A stretch of DNA of 64,000 nt, taken from NCBI GenBank assembly GCA_963664605.1, contig OY761536.1, positions 1,984,001 to 2,048,000 on the forward strand, read 5' to 3'. This stretch comes from JAHOYW01 sp963664605. Lineage in GTDB: Bacteria > Verrucomicrobiota > Lentisphaeria > Victivallales > Victivallaceae. The notes beneath the pieces were generated by a model, which was not told where the DNA came from, searched no databases, and worked only from the letters and a program-made list of their open reading frames with translations. Position numbers and translations under genes: made by a program. Shown here in pieces: positions 33,620 to 42,194 of the stretch; positions within the stretch are counted from its first letter, which is position 1; each line of letters opens with the position of its first letter.

Positions 33620-36286
33620 ATGAAAATAAGGATTTTAAAAATAATTTTGGCATTATTGATAGGCTTTGTAATATTTGGAGTAAAGGCCACTGAAAAGTCG
33701 ATAACAGTTGTTGCTGACTGGTATTCACCGATGCCATATACTTTGGAAGAGCAAGCTAAGAATTATTCGTTTGAGAAGTATATGAAACGACATCCAAATG
33801 TCAAGATTGAGCCATTTTCGCAGTTGCGGGTCGAAGGCGCGGCGGCGAAGTCGGGGAAGTTGATGAGCGTTGCTGGTGGCACTCCTCCTGATATTTGGCA
33901 AATGTGGTTTCATGAAACCTTGAAGTATGCCAATCAGGGATTTTTGTTGCCGCTTAATGATTTTATCGGTCATGATGAGAACGGTGATGGAAAAATCGAA
34001 GGTGATGAGGTCAAATTTAAGCCCTGGAATGATGTACCAGCAGAATTTAAAGCTGGCTGTGTTAAAGATGGGAAAATTTATGCTTTGCCTTATTTGATTG
34101 GGGCTATGCAGGCACTTAATTTTCGTACTGATTTATTTCGTGAGGTCGGACTTGATCCAAATCGTGGACCTTTAACTTGGGATGAATTATGGCGTTATGC
34201 GCAGAAATTAACTTTTAAGCCCGGCGAAGTTCCGGGTAAACCGATGGGGCAGCGCGGATTGTATTTTATGGCGGCGGGTCATTTATGCTTTAACCCACTG
34301 ATCTGGGCGGCTGGAGGAGATTTGGTAAAACGCTACAAAGTTAATTCAAAGACCGGAAAAATGGTTGAATCTGAGAAAGAAACTCTAATCTTGAAAGACC
34401 CGGAAACTGGTGATGATTTAAGCAAAGCTAAACTGCATTGGAAAGCTGGGTTTGACACACCCGAAGGTTTAGCCGCACTGAAGTTTATTCATAAACTGCG
34501 TTGGCAGCAGTGGACCAAAGACCCTGAAACCCGTGAACCTTTTGATTTGACAGAAGAAATGCTCGCTGCCGGAGAAGCTGAGTCCCCATATACGGGAAAG
34601 AAATTTAAGTTAATTAAAGGTAATAAAGGCAATATTTATACAGGAGTGTTATTCCAAGCATCAGGCGGCGAAGAAGACAAGAATATAAGTAAAGTCATTG
34701 CGGACGGCAGGATTGGAATGTTTTTCGGCTACAACCGAAGCATTAATGGTATTGTCAACGAGTTTGGTATATCGCCGGAACAATTCGGAGTTGGGCCAAT
34801 GCCGGTTAAAAAAGGCTGTAAAATTGTCGGTTCATTTCAGCCGGTATTATTGGGAATTTCCATCAAAAAACGAACTCCTGAAGAATTTCAGATAGCTTGG
34901 GACATTATGAAGGATTTTACCAGCAAAAAAAATCTGAAAGACCGTACCAGAATTATGGTTGAAGGCGGCAAAGGACGTTTAGTATTTCCGCGTTTTCTCA
35001 AAGAATCCGGCTATACGGAACTATACGAAAGTCTTCCGTCATCCTGGCGGAATATTGAAAAACTCATTCAGCGCAATCGTACTGAGCCTTTCAACAAAGG
35101 CTGGACCGAGGTGCAGTCTGAAATCACTCCGTCCATAGTTCAACAAATCTGGCAGACGGAAAACATTGACCTCAAATCTCTGCTCAAAGAAGCAGCAATT
35201 AACGCCAGTACTAAGTTTGAAAAATGGCCGGAAGCTAAGATGGCTAAATGGCGTCCATGGGCATGGATAATTTGGAGCGGCGCAATGGTGCTGTTCGTGA
35301 TGGCATTGCGTATTGTAATCAAGTCTCTTAATACGAAAGTTGAGAAAAACACGCAAAACCAGTTCGGAGATACGGTTCGTTCGAAGAAAAAGTTCAAGCT
35401 CAATCTAATTTATATTTGGATTTTGCCAGCATTGATTACGATTATCATGTGGAAATATTATCCTTTGATACGCGGTTCATTCATGGCATTCCAGGATTAT
35501 AAAATAGCTGGGGGGAGTGAGTGGGTTGGAATTGATAATTTTATTATGATTTTCGGTAATAAAGCCTTTTATTTCACTATGATCCGAACATTTTATTATG
35601 TCAGTTTGACAATTTTGATCGGTTTTGTGATTCCGATTTTTTTAGCGATTTTACTGACCGAAGTACCGAAAGGTAAATATTTTTTCAGAACGATGTTTTA
35701 TCTCCCGGCTGTTACCAGCGGACTAGTCATCATGTTCATGTGGAAACAGTTTTATGATCCGTCCACCGCTGGTTTTTTAAATACAATCGTCATTGAGTTC
35801 GCCTCATGGTTTGGAGTGCAGTCTAACGGCTTTAAGTGGTTGCAGGATCCGAACTTGGCAATGATCTGCATAATTATCCCGGGGGTCTGGGCGAGTGCTG
35901 GTGCTGGAAGTCTGGTTTATCAGGCGGCCTTAACAAGCGTCCCGAGCGATCTTTACGAAGCCGCTGACGTCGATGGAGCCAGCCTGTTTCACCGCATAAA
36001 ACATATCACGGTTCCAACCTTGAAACCGCTGATTGTTATAAATTTTGTAGGGGTGTTTATCGGCGCCTTTCACGCGATGCAGAATATTTTTGTCATGACT
36101 GGTGGCGGACCGTTTAATGCGACCCGAGTGATCGGTATCGACATCTGGTTCAACGCCTTTATGTACCTTAAATTCGGCTTTGCCACCGCAATGGCGTGGG
36201 TCCTGGGAATTATGCTCATCGGCTTCACAGTGATGCAATTGAAAATTCTCAGCAAAGTTGAATTTCGTAAGGCTCAAGAAAATTAA
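33620..36286 (+). CDS. ABC sugar importer: solute-binding protein fused to MalF-type permease
   Basis: An 888-aa protein. It has a signal/anchor segment (IILALLIGFVIFGVKA), then a family-1 extracellular solute-binding domain (about 25-525, GTPPDIWQMWFHETLKYANQ, GKIYALPYLIGAMQALNFR). A transmembrane helix follows at about 545-565, then a cytoplasmic linker and a six-helix permease domain (about 595-885). The permease carries the EAA loop (DLYEAADVDGASLFHRIKHI, about 775) that contacts the ATPase. Binding protein and permease are normally separate; here the binding domain is tethered outside. It pairs with the permease at 36304. No ATPase gene lies nearby, so a shared MsmX-like ATPase is inferred. 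Confidence 0.88.
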   Translation: MKIRILKIILALLIGFVIFGVKATEKSITVVADWYSPMPYTLEEQAKNYSFEKYMKRHPNVKIEPFSQLRVEGAAAKSGKLMSVAGGTPPDIWQMWFHETLKYANQGFLLPLNDFIGHDENGDGKIEGDEVKFKPWNDVPAEFKAGCVKDGKIYALPYLIGAMQALNFRTDLFREVGLDPNRGPLTWDELWRYAQKLTFKPGEVPGKPMGQRGLYFMAAGHLCFNPLIWAAGGDLVKRYKVNSKTGKMVESEKETLILKDPETGDDLSKAKLHWKAGFDTPEGLAALKFIHKLRWQQWTKDPETREPFDLTEEMLAAGEAESPYTGKKFKLIKGNKGNIYTGVLFQASGGEEDKNISKVIADGRIGMFFGYNRSINGIVNEFGISPEQFGVGPMPVKKGCKIVGSFQPVLLGISIKKRTPEEFQIAWDIMKDFTSKKNLKDRTRIMVEGGKGRLVFPRFLKESGYTELYESLPSSWRNIEKLIQRNRTEPFNKGWTEVQSEITPSIVQQIWQTENIDLKSLLKEAAINASTKFEKWPEAKMAKWRPWAWIIWSGAMVLFVMALRIVIKSLNTKVEKNTQNQFGDTVRSKKKFKLNLIYIWILPALITIIMWKYYPLIRGSFMAFQDYKIAGGSEWVGIDNFIMIFGNKAFYFTMIRTFYYVSLTILIGFVIPIFLAILLTEVPKGKYFFRTMFYLPAVTSGLVIMFMWKQFYDPSTAGFLNTIVIEFASWFGVQSNGFKWLQDPNLAMICIIIPGVWASAGAGSLVYQAALTSVPSDLYEAADVDGASLFHRIKHITVPTLKPLIVINFVGVFIGAFHAMQNIFVMTGGGPFNATRVIGIDIWFNAFMYLKFGFATAMAWVLGIMLIGFTVMQLKILSKVEFRKAQEN

Positions 36287-36303
36287 ATTTAGGAATAGAA
36301 AAA

Positions 36304-38178
36304 ATGCCAATCATTTCAAAAGGAGGCAGGAAAAACCTCAAAGTTCGTTTGATTTTTACCGCAATCTACACAATACTTATCGTCGGTACCATCACCATGG
36401 CCTACCCGTTTATGCTGATGCTCTCAAGCTCGGTAGCCAGTCCATTCGATTTCGACGATCTCAGGATTCTTCCGAAGTATTTAACCAACAACGATGCACT
36501 TATCAAAAAGCATCTATACGCCAAATATGGACGCAAAAACTTCCGTCAGCTAGGCGTAATCTACAAACGCGACGCTGACTGGTCTACCTGGGGCAGCCTC
36601 CGAGGCGAAAAGAATTTTATTCAGAAAAACTATCCAAAAATCTCAAAACGCTATGAACAAAACTCGCAGCAATGCGTCCAAGAAATCAACGACTGGAATG
36701 ATTTCAAAAAAACGCTTAACCCTAAAAATATCTCCTCATTTTTTCCTGATAATTATGATGCATATCGTGATTTCTTGAAGGAAAAATACGGCAAAGATTC
36801 TGGTGAAAACAAAAAAGGCATCGCTGAACTCAATAAACGCTGGCAGCGAGCCTTCAATAACTTCGCCGAAATTCTGCCGCTCAAAAGCTTCCTGCTTCAG
36901 CAAAAATGGTTTCCGCCGCAACGTGCAGATTTTAATGATTTGACTGAATATTACCGGCAGCTTCCTGCTGATAAAGTAAAAGTCATTCCCATTTCCATGC
37001 TTTGGGCTCTTTACCTGGAAAAACGTTTTATCAATCCTTCAAAATTCACTAAATCCACTGGCATAAAAACAAAGCAATTCTCCGATATAGCAATACCGGA
37101 AAATAAAAACAGTAAATTATATCCAATATGGCAGGACTTTCTCAAAAAGAAATATCCTCTGCGTCTGATTAAAATTACCGGGAACTATAATAAAAAATGG
37201 CAGGCTATGCTGAAAAAAGAATTAAAAAGCGCCAGAGATGTTAAATTCAGCGCAACTCCGCCAAAAGATCCTATTATACGCATGTACTGGCTTGATTTTG
37301 TATTGCAGAATATTCCAACAGATAAATGGCAGCTTAATCGTCCCGTCGACCTTTACCGTGACTTTTTACGAAATAAATATAAAAATATTGCCGAACTCAA
37401 TACTGCTTATGCAAGCAACTATAAAAACTTTAAGCAGATCAGTTTGCCGTTAAAACTGGCTGATTATATCGAGTTTGCTGAAAATAAGCATAGTATCCGC
37501 TGGACATTTTTTACCGCCAACTACAAGAAAGTTATTGATTTTCTCTTAACTAAAGGTAGAGCCGTATGGGTAACAATACTGCTGGTAAGTTTGACGATTG
37601 CCGGAGCTTTGACCGTTAACCCGCTGGCGGCTTATGCATTATCAAGAGGCAAGCAGTCTACTTCAGCAAAAATATTAATATTCTTTCTTGCAACTATGGC
37701 ATTTCCGGCTGAAGTTGCCATGATACCGGGTTTTCTGCTCTTACGTGATCTAAACCTGCTGAACACTTTCGGAGCTTTAGTTCTACCAGGTCTGGCTAAC
37801 GGCTATAGTATTTTTCTGTTAAAAGGTTTTTTTGACAGTGTGCCGCGCGAGTTATATGAGGCTGCTGAAATCGACGGAGCCGGTGAATTGCGAAAATTCT
37901 GGAGCATAACATTCCCGATGTCCAAACCGATTCTAGCGGTAATTGCGCTTACTGCATTCAAACTAGCATATGGTGGATTCATGTGGGCGTTCCTGACCTG
38001 CCAGGACCCAAAAATGTGGACGATCATGGTTTGGCTCTACGACTTTCAGGGTCGTTACTCCTCCGAACCAGGAATGTGCATGGCAGCCTTCACCTTGGCG
38101 TCCGTGCCGACTCTGCTGGTGTTCCTGTTCTGCCAGAAAATAATCATGCGCGGAATAGTAATCCCAACAATGAAATAA
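36304..38178 (+). CDS. MalG-type ABC sugar permease with large loop insertion
   Basis: A 624-aa permease; MalG homologues are normally 270-300 aa. Helix 1 (about 18-40, ending SSSVASPFDF) and the core from about residue 400 (AVWVTILLVSLTIAGALTVN, EAA loop RELYEAAEIDGAGE at about 515, final TLLVFLFCQK) are normal. Between them some 350 residues are inserted in the first external loop. The insert contains degenerate repeats of a (Y/W)xDFLxxKY...LN..Y motif: YRDFLKEKYGKDSGENKKGI, then WQDFLKKKYPLR and YRDFLRNKYKNIAELNTAY. The insert faces the periplasm and may dock the tethered binding protein (33620). An AGGAA RBS precedes the ATG. Confidence 0.85.
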   Translation: MPIISKGGRKNLKVRLIFTAIYTILIVGTITMAYPFMLMLSSSVASPFDFDDLRILPKYLTNNDALIKKHLYAKYGRKNFRQLGVIYKRDADWSTWGSLRGEKNFIQKNYPKISKRYEQNSQQCVQEINDWNDFKKTLNPKNISSFFPDNYDAYRDFLKEKYGKDSGENKKGIAELNKRWQRAFNNFAEILPLKSFLLQQKWFPPQRADFNDLTEYYRQLPADKVKVIPISMLWALYLEKRFINPSKFTKSTGIKTKQFSDIAIPENKNSKLYPIWQDFLKKKYPLRLIKITGNYNKKWQAMLKKELKSARDVKFSATPPKDPIIRMYWLDFVLQNIPTDKWQLNRPVDLYRDFLRNKYKNIAELNTAYASNYKNFKQISLPLKLADYIEFAENKHSIRWTFFTANYKKVIDFLLTKGRAVWVTILLVSLTIAGALTVNPLAAYALSRGKQSTSAKILIFFLATMAFPAEVAMIPGFLLLRDLNLLNTFGALVLPGLANGYSIFLLKGFFDSVPRELYEAAEIDGAGELRKFWSITFPMSKPILAVIALTAFKLAYGGFMWAFLTCQDPKMWTIMVWLYDFQGRYSSEPGMCMAAFTLASVPTLLVFLFCQKIIMRGIVIPTMK

Positions 38179-38195
38179 AAAGGAGAAACATATTT

Positions 38196-39341
38196 ATGTT
38201 TGATCGACAATTATATCATAGGGCTTTGCGGGAAGAAGATCATATAAAACTTAAAAAACTTTTGAATAAAATAACAGAATATGATAAAACCTTTGTTGGG
38301 TATCCGTGCAGCCAAAGCTTTGATTACAGTGAATTAATACCATTTTTTGAGCACAGTATTAATAACCTCGGAGATCCTTTTAATACCAGCAATTACAAGA
38401 TAAATACACATGAATTCGAGCGCGATGTTATTCGTTTTTTTGCGGACTTAGCTGAATTGCCGGAAGATGAGATGTGGGGCTACGTTACTAACGGAGGCAC
38501 TGAGGGAAATCTTTATGGCTTATTTCTGGCACGAGAAACATTTCCTGATGCGATTGTTTATTATTCTGAGGATACTCACTATAGCGTCGGGAAAGCTTTA
38601 CGGCTTTTGAACATACGTAGCATTATGATACGACATCAGGAAAATGGAGAGATGGATTATGATGATTTAAGAGAATCGTTGACAATACATCGAGATATGT
38701 CGGCAATCATTTTTGCTACCGTTGGAACGACTATGACAGGAGCAGTAGACAATATCACAAAAATAAAAGGAATCCTTGATGAACTATTAATTGAGAGGCG
38801 TTATATACATGTTGATGCGGCCTTGAGCGGAATGATAATGCCCTTTGTCGATGATCCTCAGCCATGGAACTTCAAAGACGGTATTGACAGTATGTCTGTG
38901 AGTGGCCATAAATTAATAGGTTCGCCAATTCCCTGTGGCGTTGTTCTCGCCCAAAAAGTAAATAAGGATCGAGTCGCCAGAACAGTTGAATATGTTGGTG
39001 CGTTGGATACAACCCTCTCTGGGTCAAGAAACGGATTATCGCCGCTTTTCCTATGGTACGGAATCAAACGTCATGGCAAAGATGGGTTCAAAAAAATAGT
39101 CGATTATTGTATGGGAACAGCAGAGTATTCAGTACAAGTTTTCAATGATAATGGGATAAGGGCATGGCGCAACAAAAACTCTAATACTGTTGTCTTTCCT
39201 AAACCTTCCCAATCGGTGCTTGACCGCTGGCAGATAGCTATTCATAAAGATATTGCGCATATTATAACTATGCCGCATGTGCAAATTGAGCAGATAAATG
39301 ACATCGTAAAAGATATTGTCGCAAATCAGGGAATAAAATAA
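38196..39341 (+). CDS. hdc: histidine decarboxylase-like PLP enzyme
   Basis: A 381-aa group II PLP-dependent decarboxylase; the start is the ATG at 38196 behind AAAAAGGAG. Strong signatures of pyridoxal histidine decarboxylases are GYPCSQSFDYS, NTHEFERDVIRFFA, TNGGTEGNLYG, the FATVGTTMTGAVD region and SVSGHKLIGSPIPCG with the PLP-binding Lys. The expected reaction is L-histidine to histamine and CO2, but an activity on another amino acid is possible. It directly follows the ABC importer genes (17-bp gap). Its presence in a glycan-uptake context is unusual. Confidence 0.8.
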   Translation: MFDRQLYHRALREEDHIKLKKLLNKITEYDKTFVGYPCSQSFDYSELIPFFEHSINNLGDPFNTSNYKINTHEFERDVIRFFADLAELPEDEMWGYVTNGGTEGNLYGLFLARETFPDAIVYYSEDTHYSVGKALRLLNIRSIMIRHQENGEMDYDDLRESLTIHRDMSAIIFATVGTTMTGAVDNITKIKGILDELLIERRYIHVDAALSGMIMPFVDDPQPWNFKDGIDSMSVSGHKLIGSPIPCGVVLAQKVNKDRVARTVEYVGALDTTLSGSRNGLSPLFLWYGIKRHGKDGFKKIVDYCMGTAEYSVQVFNDNGIRAWRNKNSNTVVFPKPSQSVLDRWQIAIHKDIAHIITMPHVQIEQINDIVKDIVANQGIK

Positions 39342-39770
39342 TTACCTCTACCGGATGGGCGCCCCGTATAGCAACCGTCGATATTCATGTCAAAACCATG
39401 ATTTTCCGGCCAATAATCTTCTGAGCCAAGGTACCATTCGCCAATATGCCAAGTGGCATATCCATGCTCTCTGAAAGTGCTTGCTAAAGACTTCTCAGTA
39501 GTCGGCAAGTACGGAATGTAAGGAGCCGGGAGCACTTTGCCCTTTTCTGAACCAGTTTACTGATGCCATTTCGGACCAATATAGTGGGTTAGCCCTATTC
39601 TAGCGGGATAGCGACCGCTCATGATTGTCAGCACCGAGTTCAAATATCCCGATTTCGCCGAAGTAGAATGTCCGTTTTTTGTTGTATACAATAAAAATCC
39701 ATATCCATTTTCAGGGGGAAAAGTCATTGAGATTGGCATCGATGTATTTTCGTGCAAAACGCGCTAGGAT
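39326..39770 (-). pseudogene. sulfatase pseudogene (nonsense codon, truncated)
   Basis: Two minus-strand stretches in the same frame, separated by a TAA at 39557-39559. The first contains SGYLNSVLTIMSGRYPARIG and the second REHGYATWHIGEWYLG, followed by PENHGFDMNIDGCYTGRPSG. Both are highly characteristic of sulfatases of the atsA type. The formylglycine-site CxPxR has been replaced by LNSVL, so the active site is lost. The 3' two-thirds are missing, and the remnant overlaps the end of the histidine-decarboxylase gene. Confidence 0.8.
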
Positions 39771-39968
39771 ACCGCAGGCTTTGCTCATGATTTTTATCGC
39801 GTTAAGGCCAGTTTTAAAGGTTTTGATAATGCTTAGCTTAAGCTGTTTACGCTCTTTACTCTCATCAAAATCCCGGCTCCGTTCCACGGATCATACAAGC
39901 CACAATGGCACTTTAGTAGCACTTTCAATAGTCAATTGGTAAATCTATTAAAAAAAATGAAAATGCTA
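39771..39968. other. intergenic remnant
   Basis: No recognisable gene. Short open stretches exist on both strands, none with family similarity that I can see. Confidence 0.3.
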
Positions 39969-39997
39969 TTGACAAAATAACCATATGAACATATAAT
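39969..39997 (+). promoter_or_regulatory. consensus sigma-70 promoter of the FAD oxidoreductase
   Basis: TTGACA, 17 bp, TATAAT: perfect boxes with ideal spacing, 59 bp before the ATG at 40057. The same promoter and following region are copied at 60704-60732. Confidence 0.85.
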
Positions 39998-40056
39998 ATA
40001 AATAGAAACTATGCTTTATGGGCATGGATGTTTAATAAAAAAAGGTTATTATTGTA

Positions 40057-41427
40057 ATGAAAACAGTAAGCTTTAACGAAAAAGTGGAAGTAATAAACAA
40101 TCCTGATGTTTTGGTCATAGGCGGTGGTCCTGCTGGAGTCGGTGCAGCTATATCAGCAGCAAGGCATGGCATGAAAGTAACTGTAGTTGAACAAACCAAT
40201 GCTCTTGGCGGAATCGCGACTTCCGGCCTGCATGGACATATATGCTCTTATGCTGCTTACAGCAGGGGCGATGAACGAGTCGTTGGCGGCATTTGTCACG
40301 AATTAGCAGTAAATACCACCGAACGGGGATTCGGTTTTTATGAGGGCAAAGGCAGTTTTGATTTTGAAGTGGAAGGCCTTAAATTAATTCTTGAAGAAAT
40401 GTTTAAAGAGGCTGGAATTGAAATCTATTATTACACACAGTTTTCCGATGTTATTGTTGAAAACGGAAAAATAAAATATGTGATAATTCAAAGCAAAAGC
40501 GGCCGTCAGGCCTTTGCTCCGGGAATGGTGATTGACTGCAGCGGTGATGCTGATGTTGCAGCCAGGGCAGGGGTACCATATGAGACAGGGCGGCCGGAAG
40601 ACGGAGCCACTCAGCCAATGACGCTTATGTTCCAGCTCGGAGGAGTGGATATTGAAAAAGTTAATAGATTCCGCCATCATGATTATCTGGAAAAGTATAA
40701 TGCCAATGACAGTTATAAAATGCGTGAAGTCTGGAAGGACGCGCAGGCAAACGGCGATATGGAACCTTTCCAGGATGGGATTATGGGGTGGTGGTTTACT
40801 CCGACCCGACCGGATCAGTTAGGGATTAATTTTACTCATATTTTTGGTAAAGACTGCACAAAAGTGGAGGATATTACTTATGCCACTATAGAAGGGCGTC
40901 GCCAGGCATACCATGCAGCGGAAGTCTATCGTAAATATATTCCCGGCATGGAGAATTGCTGGGTTAGCCATTGCGCCGCCTTGATCGGAACCCGTGAGTC
41001 CAGACGTATTGACGGGCTTTATAAAATCACCGAACAGGATTTAATGGCTCAAAGGGAATTTGACGACAGCATTGGTTATGGTTCATTCTTTATTGATGTG
41101 CATAATTGTACCGGGCCGGGAATGGATCAGGAAACCTGGATTCCCCCAGTCGGCTTTAAATACCAAATTCCACTGCGCGCCTTAATTCCCCAAAATATCA
41201 GTAATCTTATGGTTGCAGGGCGCTGTATTTCCTGTACCCATGTCGCACTTGGTTCTCTAAGGGTAATGCCGCAATGCGTCCTTGAGGGTGAAGCTTGTGG
41301 AGTGACAGCAATGTTGGCAATAGAAAAGAACATTCCTAATCATGAGGTTAATTACCGTCAGGTTCAAGAGCTGTTAAAAGCTCAGAACGCGATTGTAAAT
41401 AAGGAAGATATCGTGTATAATAAATAA
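40057..41427 (+). CDS. FAD-dependent oxidoreductase (FAD_oxidored family)
   Basis: A 456-aa protein. The Rossmann FAD-binding motif is VLVIGGGPAGVGAAISAARHG, followed by VVEQTNALGGIATSG and, later, VIDCSGDADVAARAGVPYE. The C-terminal NLMVAGRCISCTHVALGS closes the FAD site. PF12831-type proteins are common in glycan loci of Planctomycetes and Lentisphaerae, with an unknown substrate, possibly a sugar or its lactone. No signal peptide. It is driven by a consensus promoter, followed after 39 bp by the pseudopilin gene. Its first 33 codons and promoter are duplicated at about 60700-60889. Confidence 0.85.
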   Translation: MKTVSFNEKVEVINNPDVLVIGGGPAGVGAAISAARHGMKVTVVEQTNALGGIATSGLHGHICSYAAYSRGDERVVGGICHELAVNTTERGFGFYEGKGSFDFEVEGLKLILEEMFKEAGIEIYYYTQFSDVIVENGKIKYVIIQSKSGRQAFAPGMVIDCSGDADVAARAGVPYETGRPEDGATQPMTLMFQLGGVDIEKVNRFRHHDYLEKYNANDSYKMREVWKDAQANGDMEPFQDGIMGWWFTPTRPDQLGINFTHIFGKDCTKVEDITYATIEGRRQAYHAAEVYRKYIPGMENCWVSHCAALIGTRESRRIDGLYKITEQDLMAQREFDDSIGYGSFFIDVHNCTGPGMDQETWIPPVGFKYQIPLRALIPQNISNLMVAGRCISCTHVALGSLRVMPQCVLEGEACGVTAMLAIEKNIPNHEVNYRQVQELLKAQNAIVNKEDIVYNK

Positions 41428-41466
41428 TGTAAACGCAGGTTAATATCTGCAAACAGGAGGTAAGAA

Positions 41467-42138
41467 ATGAATAGACCCGACAAAATGAAAATGAGTTTCA
41501 CTCTCATTGAACTCCTCGTTGTGATCGCTATCATAGCGATATTGGCATCAATGTTGCTCCCCGCCTTGAATCAGGCTCGTGAACGTGGTAAAAAAATATC
41601 CTGTGCGAGCAATTTAAAGCAGATAGGCTTATATGAAGGTTTTTACATTAACGATAATGACGGTTTTTTCTGTCCAGCCTACCGTTACCATAGCGATTCA
41701 TGGCCAGACTTGCTTAACATACCTGCTGGTCTTCAGTTGAAATTATGGTGTCCGTCAGGTTTGGTTGTGGCTGAAAATTCGGTTAAAAAGTACTTTTCCT
41801 ATAGTTATTGCGGTAACAGGGACTTGTGTCCGCTGGATATAGCTCCCGTTAATAAGATCAGCAGCATCAAGCAGGTATCAAAGACTCTGCTTCGGGCGGA
41901 CAAAAGAGCTGGTAGCTGGGGAACTGGATTCGGAGTGGATAAGGTCAAAACAACGTTGAGTCTTTTTTATCCTGATACTGGCGAAGTCGGATATATCCAT
42001 AGTGGAGAAAGCAATACATTATTTGCTGATGGCCATGCCTCTTCCATGCGGCCGGTCCTGACAGTTCCTGAAATTATCCCGATAGCTGCTATTACTACTT
42101 ACTCCTGGGGCGCCGGGCAATATTTATACAAAAAATAA
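41467..42138 (+). CDS. H-X9-DG type pseudopilin
   Basis: A 223-aa protein. The prepilin leader ends before FTLIELLVVIAIIAILASML, with Glu at +5. The C-terminus has LFADGHASSMRP, the DGHA signature. The protein is anchored in the inner membrane after cleavage by prepilin peptidase. It precedes a LamG/TIM/CBM6 secreted protein by 56 bp, repeating the pairing seen at 13152/13919 in reverse gene order. The AGGAGG RBS is strong. The cargo or assembly function is unknown. Confidence 0.9.
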   Translation: MNRPDKMKMSFTLIELLVVIAIIAILASMLLPALNQARERGKKISCASNLKQIGLYEGFYINDNDGFFCPAYRYHSDSWPDLLNIPAGLQLKLWCPSGLVVAENSVKKYFSYSYCGNRDLCPLDIAPVNKISSIKQVSKTLLRADKRAGSWGTGFGVDKVKTTLSLFYPDTGEVGYIHSGESNTLFADGHASSMRPVLTVPEIIPIAAITTYSWGAGQYLYKK

Positions 42139-42194
42139 TGTGACGAAAGACTGATTTTTTAATTGGCGTAAATTAATAAACAGGAGAAATCATA

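Noticed and set aside
37983..38195. Upstream extension of the histidine-decarboxylase frame
   Set aside because: It overlaps the end of the permease gene; the ATG at 38196 has an AAGGAG site and matches the family start.
39679..39942. 87-codon plus-strand frame
   Set aside because: Antisense to the sulfatase remnant, low-complexity composition, no RBS.
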